Shown here: in pieces, positions 16,099 through 24,002 of the stretch | How the letters are laid out: each line of letters begins with the position of its first letter | Numbering within the stretch: the first letter of the stretch is position 1 | From: a bacterium | Lineage (GTDB): Bacteria > Cyanobacteriota > Vampirovibrionia > Gastranaerophilales > Gastranaerophilaceae | Length of the DNA: 64,000 nt | NCBI GenBank assembly: GCA_017480425.1 | Contig: JAFVAR010000047.1 | Span: 37,121-101,120, forward strand | Reading direction: 5' to 3' | Translations under genes and position numbers: made by a program | Notes under the pieces: generated by a model | What the model was told of the DNA's origin: nothing | Database searches by the model: none | The model's input: the letters and a program-made list of their open reading frames with translations, nothing else

Positions 16099-17652
16099 AT
16101 GGAAAGATTTTACATTACGACTGCAATTGACTATGTTAACGGTGCTCCGCACATTGGTCACGCTTATGAAAAGATTTTAACTGATGTTATATACAGACAT
16201 TACACCCAAAGATGTGACAAAACTTTTTTCTTGACAGGAACCGATGAACACGGCATTAAGATTCAAAAAACATCAAAAGAACAAGGAATGAGCGAACAGG
16301 ATTTTTGTGACATGAACGCTCAAAAGTTCAAAGATACTTGGAAAACCTTGAACGTTGATTATACAAAGTTCATAAGAACAACAGATAAAGAGCACGAAAA
16401 AGTCGTACAAAAAATCTTCCAAAAACTTTTGGATAAAGGCGACATTTACAAACATTCTTACACAGGACTTTACTGTTCGGGTTGTGAAGCATTTTTGAGC
16501 GAAAAAGATTTAACTGAAGAAGGGCTTTGTCCTGACCACAAAAAGAAACCGGAAGTTGTCAGCGAAGAAAATTATTTCTTCCGTCTTACAAAATACAAAG
16601 ACGCAATTATTAAGCACATTAAAACAAATCCTGACTTTATAGTTCCGTCTTTCCGTGCAAATGAGGTTTTAAACCAACTTGAAAACATTGAAGACATTTC
16701 AGTTTCACGTGCAAAATCCAATGTTAGCTGGAATATTCCGGTTCTTGGTGATGATGAACAAGGTATATATGTATGGATTGATGCACTTTCAAATTATATC
16801 ACAGCGCTAGGATATGATCCTGACGGCAGCAGTGAAACATTCAACACATTCTGGCCTGCAGATGTTCATGTAATAGGAAAAGACATATTAAAATTCCACA
16901 GCATTTATTGGATTGCAATACTTATGGCTTTGGATTTACCATTACCAAAACATATTCTTGCTCATGGTTGGATTACAATTGACCAGACAAAAATGTCAAA
17001 ATCTTTAGGAAACGTAATTTCACCTATTGGAGTTTTGGAGGCATTTAATTTGGATATTCCTGACCCGCTTAGATACTATATGGCATCTTCTGCACCTTGC
17101 GGTAAGGATGGAAATTATTCTGATGATGATTTTAAAGAAAAAGTAAACGCTCACCTTGCTAATTCAATGGGAAATCTTTTGAACAGAACACTTTCTATGC
17201 TTGTAAAATACTTTGCAGGTGATGTTAACCAAGAATTTTTAGGCAAAAATGAACTTGAACAAGCAGCAATAGATACAATAAAAGCAGTTAAACATCATTT
17301 CGATTATTTTGAAGTATCAGAAGCCGCACAAAAAATAATTGAACTTGTTGATATCACAAACAAATACGTTACGGATAACGCACCTTGGGCTCTTGCGAAA
17401 GATGGGCAAGAAGAAAAATGCGGAATTGTGCTTACTAACGTTCTCGAAGTAATGTGTGTCATTACCTCACTAATTTACCCATTCTGTCCGAATATTGCCA
17501 AGTTAATGGCTGAACAGTTGAGTTTTGATTTATCAATCAAACTTGATGATTTAACATGTAAAAATTTGAAAGCAGGACACCTGATTGACAAAGAAAATAT
17601 TAAGCCTGTTTTCTTAAGAATGGACAGCGAACTGGCTGATAAAAGTAAATAA
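16099..17652 (+). CDS. metG: Methionyl-tRNA synthetase
   Basis: 517 residues, class I. The HIGH signature is 'GAPHIGHAYEKI', the KMSKS loop is 'TKMSKSLGN', and the zinc knuckle region is 'YCSGCEAFLSEKDLTEEGLC'. 'HVIGKDILKFHSIYWIAILMAL' is the conserved core. The extra C-terminal tRNA-binding (Trbp111-like) domain of longer forms is absent, so this is the short form. AGAGGA precedes the ATG. It attaches Met to initiator and elongator tRNA-Met. Confidence 0.97.
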   Translation: MERFYITTAIDYVNGAPHIGHAYEKILTDVIYRHYTQRCDKTFFLTGTDEHGIKIQKTSKEQGMSEQDFCDMNAQKFKDTWKTLNVDYTKFIRTTDKEHEKVVQKIFQKLLDKGDIYKHSYTGLYCSGCEAFLSEKDLTEEGLCPDHKKKPEVVSEENYFFRLTKYKDAIIKHIKTNPDFIVPSFRANEVLNQLENIEDISVSRAKSNVSWNIPVLGDDEQGIYVWIDALSNYITALGYDPDGSSETFNTFWPADVHVIGKDILKFHSIYWIAILMALDLPLPKHILAHGWITIDQTKMSKSLGNVISPIGVLEAFNLDIPDPLRYYMASSAPCGKDGNYSDDDFKEKVNAHLANSMGNLLNRTLSMLVKYFAGDVNQEFLGKNELEQAAIDTIKAVKHHFDYFEVSEAAQKIIELVDITNKYVTDNAPWALAKDGQEEKCGIVLTNVLEVMCVITSLIYPFCPNIAKLMAEQLSFDLSIKLDDLTCKNLKAGHLIDKENIKPVFLRMDSELADKSK

Positions 17653-17657
17653 AATTA

Positions 17658-18074
17658 TTACTTAAATTTATACAAAGATTTAATATTTGGCAAGTTATTC
17701 ATATCTACACAAATATCTTGTTCATAGTCTGGCGGAATATTAATATAATTATAAAAATTACAAATTTTAGCAGTTGGCATCTGCAGTTCGTTTATACTGA
17801 TATTTTCAGCATATTCTAAAGCTTTATAAAGAATTTCATAAATATCTTTAAAATATGCTAAATTCAACTCTAAATTATCAGTATAAATCTCATCATAATT
17901 AATACTATCATAATTATTTTGAAGATATATAGATAATTGTTGAACTAAAAAACTTAATATACTATAAGCAACATTAAGATACATGAGAAAATAGTTATAA
18001 TCCGATTTTATATCTTTCAAATTTAAAGATTGATTATTATTCATAAGATTATTATTCATAAAATATTTATCCAT
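17658..18074 (-). CDS. Unknown protein, 138 aa, divergent from a small XRE regulator
   Basis: The product is very rich in Asn, Tyr and Ile and is predicted helical ('NYFLMYLNVAYSILSFLVQQ', 'AYFKDIYEILYKALEYAENI'), with a Pro-rich C-terminus. No signal peptide; the hydrophobic stretch at about residues 30-50 is amphipathic rather than a clear membrane segment. It has no ribosome binding site; on the minus strand a TATAGT lies a few bases before the ATG, so the transcript may be nearly leaderless. The gene shares a 56-bp intergenic region with the regulator at 18131, which may control it. I recognise no family. Confidence 0.6.
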   Translation of the reverse strand: MDKYFMNNNLMNNNQSLNLKDIKSDYNYFLMYLNVAYSILSFLVQQLSIYLQNNYDSINYDEIYTDNLELNLAYFKDIYEILYKALEYAENISINELQMPTAKICNFYNYINIPPDYEQDICVDMNNLPNIKSLYKFK

Positions 18075-18130
18075 TTATACAACTATATAGGTGGTAGAAG
18101 ATTTAATAAATATACACCAAAATAGGTTGT

Positions 18131-18364
18131 GTGAAAAGAGATAAAAGTAAACACACAAAATCATATAAATTGATTGGGAATAACATTCGCAACAGACGAA
18201 AGAAAATGAAGTTTTCACAAGAAGAACTTGCATTTAGAATTGATAGTGCAAGAAACTATATAGGCTGCATTGAGCGTGGAGAAAAAATTCCGAGTGTGAC
18301 AATACTTTTAGATATAGCAAACGTGCTTCATTGTGATATTAAAGATTTATTTCGTAACGTATAA
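18131..18364 (+). CDS. Small helix-turn-helix regulator, XRE family, 77 aa
   Basis: GTG start at 18131 (AGG 5 nt upstream). Nearly the whole protein is one Cro/CI-type HTH: 'LIGNNIRNRRKKMKFSQEELAFRIDSARNYIGCIERGEKIPSVTILLDIANVLHCDIKDLF'. It has no effector domain, so it probably acts as a dimer on nearby operators, the likely site being the 56-bp divergent region shared with the gene at 18074. It abuts the end of the convergent GtrA gene. Similar stand-alone regulators occur in mobile or accessory loci, but no other mobile sign is seen. Confidence 0.85.
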   Translation: MKRDKSKHTKSYKLIGNNIRNRRKKMKFSQEELAFRIDSARNYIGCIERGEKIPSVTILLDIANVLHCDIKDLFRNV

Positions 18365-18757
18365 TTACTTTTTAAATGCGAATTTCTTAAACAAAATATA
18401 AGTTATAACAGCAACTGTAGAAGTTGCAATAAATTGGCTTAAATATACGTTTAAACCACAATATTTAACTAAAACTTCCAATAAAATTGCATTTATAATA
18501 TAGCTGACTGCCCACGTTGAGCAGCATTTCAAATACTCGCTAAGCCAGTTATTTCCGCCTTTAAATACAAGATATTTTTGAGTTGTAAATGATATAACAG
18601 AAGACAGTGCCCAGCTGAGAGCAAGCGAATACTGATAAAAGGAATTGCCGGCAATTTGGCACAACAATACATATATAAGATAAGACACGCAGAAATTAAA
18701 ACCTCCGACAATCAAGTATCTTATCTTATCATCTAATTTAAACCAAAAGCTAAGCAT
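18365..18757 (-). CDS. GtrA-family membrane protein
   Basis: 130 residues with four membrane helices and the family opening 'IRYLIVGGFNFCVSYLIYVLL'; 'SFTTQKYLVFKGG' is the conserved loop with the Phe/Lys-rich border, and the end is 'YILFKKFAFKK'. GtrA proteins are thought to help move lipid-linked sugars across the membrane or to serve as part of a glycosyl-transfer system for surface polysaccharide. It lies 13 nt after the phosphohexomutase gene on the same strand, consistent with a shared sugar pathway. Confidence 0.85.
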   Translation of the reverse strand: MLSFWFKLDDKIRYLIVGGFNFCVSYLIYVLLCQIAGNSFYQYSLALSWALSSVISFTTQKYLVFKGGNNWLSEYLKCCSTWAVSYIINAILLEVLVKYCGLNVYLSQFIATSTVAVITYILFKKFAFKK

Positions 18758-18770
18758 ATCTGACCTTTTT

Positions 18771-21029
18771 CTAATAATTGTATTCAGGAACTATAAACTG
18801 CTCATTATTTGCGTCTTTTTCGACAAACTTCAAATAATAATTAAGAGCGGTTTCTTTAGAATTGTTATAAAAATCTTCACTTATTAAAGATTTATGCAGT
18901 TCTGTTCTTTCTCCCGAATAGTTGCCCAAAATTCTTGAAAATTTGTTTATTTCTTCATAATTTTCTCCGCCTGAATATGCCTTTGTTTTGGCATCAGTAC
19001 CAGACGGACGAATTTCTACATATTTATCTGAAAATTGAAGATAAGTTCCGTCACCGACAAATTTTACTGATTTTAAACTATCAAAATCTAACTCTTCAAA
19101 TGCGTCATTTAAAACATTTTTAACTTGTTCTAAATTAGCCTTACCCTCTCTTATCGCAATTGCAAGTGAAAGATAGAACAAATCATTTTGGGTTCTTTGT
19201 TTTTCGCCTTCTGCTTTTGCAAGTTTCAATTTTTCAATATCCGGTTCTGATTCGTTATAATATGCTATATCCTCTCTTACATCATATTTAGCAATAATAT
19301 CATTTTCATCGAAAATTGATGCCAAATACTCTGATAATGTTGTATTTTCTTCTTCTAATTTAGCTGCCAGAGAAGACGCAACAATAATTGCCTCGGTTGC
19401 GCTTTTTTCCCTCATTGCAATTGCTTTTCTGCCTCCAAGAGACTCGATTAAATCTTCTGAGCCCATAATCATACCGCCGGATTCTTCCCCGCCAAATATC
19501 ATTCTGGGCTGGATTCCCAGATTTATAGCATTTCCGAATACATCATCAACAATAACTTCTTTATCCGGAGCATTCTTAATTTGAAGTTCAACTTTTTTCA
19601 TTATATTAGCAATTTCTTTGAATCCGACAGGAACGTTTACAACTTTTATATTATTTGCCCCTGCCCATTCATCCCAAGAAAGAGCCGAAGCAGTTGTTTT
19701 TATCATAAATCTTGGATGATTTTTAAATTTTCCGTTATGCTTAAGTTGTTGAACACGATAATTCATAAGCATCAAAAATGCTTGATTTGCGCTATATACA
19801 GTGAGAATCCTGTCCTCATCAAGTTGAATATATGAAATTCCGTATTCATCAAGCATTGGTTCGTTTCCTATAGCTTCAACCTGACATACTGTAAGTCTGT
19901 CGTGGTCAGGATCAGTAATTAAAACAACTGTACCCAATGCACAATTTTTAAGCACCCGTTCATAATGAAGCGACTCTATTACAGGAAAATATTTTTCTCC
20001 GTTCGGTCGTTTTGCCAACACTGTTGCATCAACAGAATAATCATAAAAAGTTTTATTTCCCTTTGGGTCAGTATCATATTTACCTATTGAATGAAAAAAT
20101 GGGTCTTCTTCTGTATTATTCCAAATGTACTTATCTGAAATTCCAAGTTTTTCCAATACTCTTGATAATGTTCTGTAAGCACATCCGCCAACACTTTCAA
20201 TAAACAATTTTGAATTCATCCTTTTAATGTTATCAAGATTTTCAGCAACTCCGGATTTTAAATAATCAACGTACAAATCTATACCGTCATTAAATTTCGC
20301 CATGATACTTTCATCAATATGCGAATCATTTTTAGGAGCAATTTTAATCTCATAAGAGCCATTTTTATCAACAATATCAAAGATTTCCTGAATCTTATTT
20401 ACAAATTCCAAAGATTCTTCCGGTAAATATTGGCTGCCTTGAGAATTTAAGTCTTTTGTGGCAGTTTTCACTGAAATTCCATGACTTGATGTAATATATT
20501 CTCCGCCCATCAAGTCAAGTTTAAAAGCCAGAAATGATGCTAACCAGATAGGAATAGTTTTTCTTCCAACCGGAACAATGGTTTTTATTCCTTGTGCTGC
20601 TTGGATTCTTGCAATTGCATCCAAATAAAGTTCTGAATTATACCGAACTTCACTTGCCGCAATTTTGCGTAATTCTTTACCACTATATTTTTCACGGGCA
20701 ACGAGTGCTTTCGCAAGCGTCGCAAGTACAATACCTACGAGATTAATAGGAAAACGTGTGTCTTGCGGATACAAAATATTCTGCGGTCCTCTGATTCCTG
20801 CAGTAGACACTTTCGCTTCTTTTGAATAATTTGCAAACCACTCAAGCAAGTTTAATCCTTCAGGATTTGAATCACTATGAGGATAAAGGTGTTCTCTTTT
20901 CAGTAAAAACGTGAATCCGTTTTCGTTATCAAAATTCATTAAATCTAAATTTTTTATATAATCAGGAGTCTTTTCAAACACGCTGTTAAAAAGCTCTTTT
21001 TCTAATTCACAAGTAGGTTTTCTGTTCAT
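18771..21029 (-). CDS. Large atypical phosphohexomutase (phosphoglucomutase/phosphomannomutase superfamily), 752 aa
   Basis: The four-domain superfamily can be traced: 'VSTAGIRGPQN' near residue 75 (T-x-G-x-RG), the serine loop at about 179-190 in 'YITSSHGISVKTATK', the metal loop 'DPDHDR' in the middle, the sugar-binding 'FGGEESGGMIMGSE', and the phosphate-binding 'EIRPSGTDAKTKAYSGG'. Family members move phosphate between C1 and C6 of hexoses. The canonical serine loop TASHNPxxxNGxK is changed to SSHGIS with no NG, and the metal loop is DPDHDR rather than DGDxDR. Length is well above the usual 450-580, with an N-terminal extension of about 70 residues and a C-terminal extension. Substrate cannot be told. 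Upstream of GtrA. Confidence 0.85.
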   Translation of the reverse strand: MNRKPTCELEKELFNSVFEKTPDYIKNLDLMNFDNENGFTFLLKREHLYPHSDSNPEGLNLLEWFANYSKEAKVSTAGIRGPQNILYPQDTRFPINLVGIVLATLAKALVAREKYSGKELRKIAASEVRYNSELYLDAIARIQAAQGIKTIVPVGRKTIPIWLASFLAFKLDLMGGEYITSSHGISVKTATKDLNSQGSQYLPEESLEFVNKIQEIFDIVDKNGSYEIKIAPKNDSHIDESIMAKFNDGIDLYVDYLKSGVAENLDNIKRMNSKLFIESVGGCAYRTLSRVLEKLGISDKYIWNNTEEDPFFHSIGKYDTDPKGNKTFYDYSVDATVLAKRPNGEKYFPVIESLHYERVLKNCALGTVVLITDPDHDRLTVCQVEAIGNEPMLDEYGISYIQLDEDRILTVYSANQAFLMLMNYRVQQLKHNGKFKNHPRFMIKTTASALSWDEWAGANNIKVVNVPVGFKEIANIMKKVELQIKNAPDKEVIVDDVFGNAINLGIQPRMIFGGEESGGMIMGSEDLIESLGGRKAIAMREKSATEAIIVASSLAAKLEEENTTLSEYLASIFDENDIIAKYDVREDIAYYNESEPDIEKLKLAKAEGEKQRTQNDLFYLSLAIAIREGKANLEQVKNVLNDAFEELDFDSLKSVKFVGDGTYLQFSDKYVEIRPSGTDAKTKAYSGGENYEEINKFSRILGNYSGERTELHKSLISEDFYNNSKETALNYYLKFVEKDANNEQFIVPEYNY

Positions 21030-21084
21030 AATCTCTCCCTCTACCCAGATATTATACCATAATTCCGTTATATATTACATTCCG

Positions 21085-21864
21085 CTAATAAATATTTGAA
21101 AAAGACAAGAAAAATTCAGATATTGTATTAATTAAAATAGGCATAATCCAAATCATAATCGCCGCTCCAAACACAGGTTTGAAAAGGAAACTTAATTGAA
21201 ATACGTTAACCTGCGGAGCTGTTTTTGAAATTACACCCAAAATGATATCTTGACCAAGCGTTGCCAAAAGTACCGGAGATGCGACTTGCAGCCCCATATA
21301 CAAAACATTTGAAGTAGTAGTAATCAAATAGTCTAAATTGATAATTTTTTCAAGCGGAATTACAACTGCATATATAGGGAAAACTTCAAAACTCCTGATA
21401 AGAGCATTAAACAACCAATAAAAACCGCCCAGTTCAATAAATATAAGAAGTCCTAAAAGAGTAATAACACGACTTAAGATAGATGTCTGACTGTTTGTTG
21501 TCGGATCCATTACCATAGCAGATGATAAACCCATTTGAGTATTAATCATATCGCCGCCTGCTTCTATTGCCAAAATAAATAATTGAGCAATATACCCTAC
21601 AATGGCGCCTGCCGCAAAATTTAATGTTAAAAGCAGAAGCGGTGAAACATCAGCAGGAGGCATCTCCGGCTTAAGTATCGGTGTAATTATAATTGTTAAT
21701 ATAAAAGCAAACGCAAGTTTAACCATACCTGCAATTTCTTTTCTGTTAAGAACTGGAGCAAATCTTATAAACCCAAGAAGTCTTGCAAATACAATAAAAC
21801 CCGCAGAAAACCAGCGAGCAAATTCAGGAAATAACGCAGACATCTGGGTTACTATTTGGTCCAT
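21085..21864 (-). CDS. fliR: Flagellar export apparatus protein FliR
   Basis: 259 residues with six or so membrane segments. Features: 'FIVFARLLGFIRFAPVLNRKEI', 'GDMINTQMGLSSAMVMDPTTNSQTSILSRVITLLGLLIFIELGG' (the conserved central part), 'ASPVLLATLGQDIILGVISKTAPQVNVFQLSFLFKP'. FliR, FliP and FliQ build the export gate through which rod, hook and filament proteins pass. The start overlaps the stop of the upstream gene (TAATG), indicating coupled translation. No flhB follows; the next gene downstream is the phosphohexomutase. Confidence 0.94.
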   Translation of the reverse strand: MDQIVTQMSALFPEFARWFSAGFIVFARLLGFIRFAPVLNRKEIAGMVKLAFAFILTIIITPILKPEMPPADVSPLLLLTLNFAAGAIVGYIAQLFILAIEAGGDMINTQMGLSSAMVMDPTTNSQTSILSRVITLLGLLIFIELGGFYWLFNALIRSFEVFPIYAVVIPLEKIINLDYLITTTSNVLYMGLQVASPVLLATLGQDIILGVISKTAPQVNVFQLSFLFKPVFGAAIMIWIMPILINTISEFFLSFSNIY

Positions 21865-22250
21865 TATTCTCCATCCCTTTCTTTTAATAATGGTGGTTCA
21901 TCCAACTCATATTCATATTCGAAATATCCGGGAGGACAATCTATTGTTAAAATTTCAAAACCTTGAATTTCATCTATTATTGTAGAATCTCCTTCTACTT
22001 TTACATTAAATACAACTTTTTCCTTGCCGCCTTTTGTAACAATAAATCTCGAAGCCCCTTCTTTTAACGGATGAACAATTAACGTATTTTTCTCATTCAT
22101 AATTGTTACAAGCGGAAAAACATCAATGACATCATTATGTTCAATTTTAATATCAGTCAACTTTTCAGGATTAGAAATTATGCAATCTTCTCTTGCCTGT
22201 ACAGATAAAGTTATTAAAAATAAAGAAATAACCGCTAATATTTTTTTCAT
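21864..22250 (-). CDS. Secreted protein inserted between fliQ and fliR, pilus-assembly N-domain-like
   Basis: Signal peptide MKKILAVISLFLITLSVQA-RE, then about 108 residues. The part 'DIKIEHNDVIDVFPLVTIMNEKNTLIVHPLKEGASRFIVTKGGKEKVVFNVKV' has the pattern of the small beta domain found at the N-terminus of secretins and pilus-assembly proteins (T2SS/T3SS pilus N domain): a strand, a value strand, then 'G.s.f.v..G' . Assignment is by eye. It lies 2 nt after fliQ and overlaps fliR by one base, so it belongs to the flagellar operon. A periplasmic protein at this place is unusual; it may form a collar around the export gate or the rod. Confidence 0.72.
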   Translation of the reverse strand: MKKILAVISLFLITLSVQAREDCIISNPEKLTDIKIEHNDVIDVFPLVTIMNEKNTLIVHPLKEGASRFIVTKGGKEKVVFNVKVEGDSTIIDEIQGFEILTIDCPPGYFEYEYELDEPPLLKERDGE

Positions 22251-22252
22251 AT

Positions 22253-22744
22253 TTATCTTCCTAACATTTTATTGATTTCAACAAAATTACCTTTCGGCAT
22301 TGGTGTTTTCGGAGCTGTTTGATACTTAATTTTTTGCCCTTTATCTATATATGGGACTTTCCCCGGATTTTTCATAACTTCTTCAACAGTGGGAACATTT
22401 TTGAACTTATCCTGTTTCATCTCTTCTTCAAAAGGAGTTGTATATTTGTAATAATCTGCAGGAAGTGCAAATGTGTCATTCTTGGTTATTGTTTGGAATG
22501 CCAAATTTGTCCCTTCCGTAAATAAGTTTGTAAGCAATTTCATAAAGCCTAAACCACCAATAATAATTACTAAAAATACCGCAAAAATTTTCGGTGCAGC
22601 AGCAATAGTCTGCTCTTGAACTTGAGTTACAGCTTGAATTATACCAACAACCAAACCAATCGCAGCCGCAGTTAATACACACGGCATTGATATTGATAAC
22701 ATTGTCATAAAACCTTTTGCTAAATATTCTGTTAGTAATTCCAT
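22253..22744 (-). CDS. fliQ: Flagellar export protein FliQ with long C-terminal extension
   Basis: Start at 22744 (MELLTEYLAKGFMTML), since residues before it in frame are unlike FliQ; AAGGAT lies 11 nt upstream. Residues 1-88 are FliQ: two membrane helices with 'LTAAAIGLVVGIIQAVTQVQEQTI' between and 'FAVFLVIIIGGLGFMKLLTNLF'. FliQ is normally about 89 residues; this one is 163. The extra ~75 residues are hydrophilic, Lys/Pro-rich and probably cytoplasmic ('VPTVEEVMKNPGKVPYIDKGQKIKYQ'). The gene lies between fliP and the secreted protein gene. Confidence 0.92.
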   Translation of the reverse strand: MELLTEYLAKGFMTMLSISMPCVLTAAAIGLVVGIIQAVTQVQEQTIAAAPKIFAVFLVIIIGGLGFMKLLTNLFTEGTNLAFQTITKNDTFALPADYYKYTTPFEEEMKQDKFKNVPTVEEVMKNPGKVPYIDKGQKIKYQTAPKTPMPKGNFVEINKMLGR

Positions 22745-22760
22745 TTTAAAACTATCCTTT

Positions 22761-23399
22761 TTAATTATAACTTTGTACCAAGCCCTGGACAATTAAAGCC
22801 CAACCGTCAACTGCAATAAATATAAGCAACTTAAACGGAAGCGAAATAATCGTTGGTGATAACATAAACATACCAAGTGCAAGCAATATGTTCGCAACAA
22901 CAAGATCAAGTACAATAAACGGTACAAATACTATAAAACCAATCTCGAAAGCAGTTTTAAGTTCGCTTAAAATGTAAGCCGGTGCCACTTCCCAAATAGT
23001 TATTTCATCAGGAGATTTAGGCGGTGTTTTGTGCTTTAGTTCCACAAAGAACGCCAAATCACCTTCACGAGTTTGCTTTAACATAAATTCTTTTAACGGT
23101 TTAGAACCTTCATCTACTGCCGCAATAAGGTTTTGATTCTTCTGATACGGCACGGAACCACGCTCATACATTTGTTGAAAAACACCACCCATAGTATAGA
23201 ATGTTAAAATCATACACAATCCGATTGTTACAATTGCCGGCGGTACTTGTACACCCATTGCCGTTTTCAATAATGAAAATACTATTGTAAATCTTAAAAA
23301 TGAAGTCATACAGCAAAATACAAACGGTATAAGTGAAAATAAAGACATCACCGTAAGCAGCTGCAAGACCGGATTCATATTTTGTAAAGCGCTATCCAT
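22761..23399 (-). CDS. fliP: Flagellar export protein FliP
   Basis: 212 residues. The two family signatures are present: 'TSFLRFTIVFSLLKTAMGVQVPP' and 'ELKTAFEIGFIVFVPFIVLDLV' followed by 'LLALGMFMLSP'. FliP forms the core of the export gate with FliQ and FliR. There is no cleaved signal peptide, unlike enterobacterial FliP; the protein begins directly with the first membrane helix. It sits between fliO and fliQ. Confidence 0.96.
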   Translation of the reverse strand: MDSALQNMNPVLQLLTVMSLFSLIPFVFCCMTSFLRFTIVFSLLKTAMGVQVPPAIVTIGLCMILTFYTMGGVFQQMYERGSVPYQKNQNLIAAVDEGSKPLKEFMLKQTREGDLAFFVELKHKTPPKSPDEITIWEVAPAYILSELKTAFEIGFIVFVPFIVLDLVVANILLALGMFMLSPTIISLPFKLLIFIAVDGWALIVQGLVQSYN

Positions 23400-23424
23400 T
23401 TTACTTTTGTTTCCTTAAAAATTA

Positions 23425-23937
23425 CTAACCCTTAATTTTTTCTGCCAAGCTTCTCATTACTGATTTATATTGCTGCGACTGTTCATTTTTTTGCACAGCA
23501 TCAACAGTAACTACAGCTTCTTCTTGCGGTACTTGTTCAGGTTCACCCTCTTGTATCTTCTTCAAAGAATGATGAACTATTGTATTTCTTATACCGCTTC
23601 TATCCATATAACAAGGCTTTGAAAGCATATCGATTGTATCTTTAAATGATTCGACAGATTTTGCAGCAAGTTGTGTCTCAGGCAAAATTTCTAATTTATC
23701 TAACTTTGACACAAGACAAGTTTTATCAGCATCTCCCGCAATAAGAAAATTTTCATGCCCTGTTGAAACTATGTATAGCATTTTTCTTTGCCCAAGAGAC
23801 ATTGTATCTACAAGTTTTAAGTATTTTGATTTATGAATTCCCCCAACTGATGTTGCATTTTTAAATACCAAAAGTGCTACAACAATAACTCCCACCATTG
23901 CTAAAGTATAAACAATAAAGTTTGCCAAATATCCCAT
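23425..23937 (-). CDS. fliO: Flagellar biosynthesis protein FliO
   Basis: About 170 residues. One N-terminal membrane helix ('FIVYTLAMVGVIVVALLVF') and a cytoplasmic domain with the FliO pattern 'LKLVDTMSLGQRKMLYIVSTGHENFLIAGDADKTCLVSKL'. FliO helps FliP assemble. The tail (about 100-170) is charged and Glu/Gln-rich. Of two adjacent Met codons the second (23937) is 4 nt from AGGA and is preferred over 23940. It lies between the tandem-SpoA gene and fliP. Confidence 0.9.
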   Translation of the reverse strand: MGYLANFIVYTLAMVGVIVVALLVFKNATSVGGIHKSKYLKLVDTMSLGQRKMLYIVSTGHENFLIAGDADKTCLVSKLDKLEILPETQLAAKSVESFKDTIDMLSKPCYMDRSGIRNTIVHHSLKKIQEGEPEQVPQEEAVVTVDAVQKNEQSQQYKSVMRSLAEKIKG

Positions 23938-24002
23938 CATATCCTCGCTTTTTTTGAAAATAATTTCTCGTTATTTGTTTTTTAATGCTTTTTGTTAAAA
24001 AA

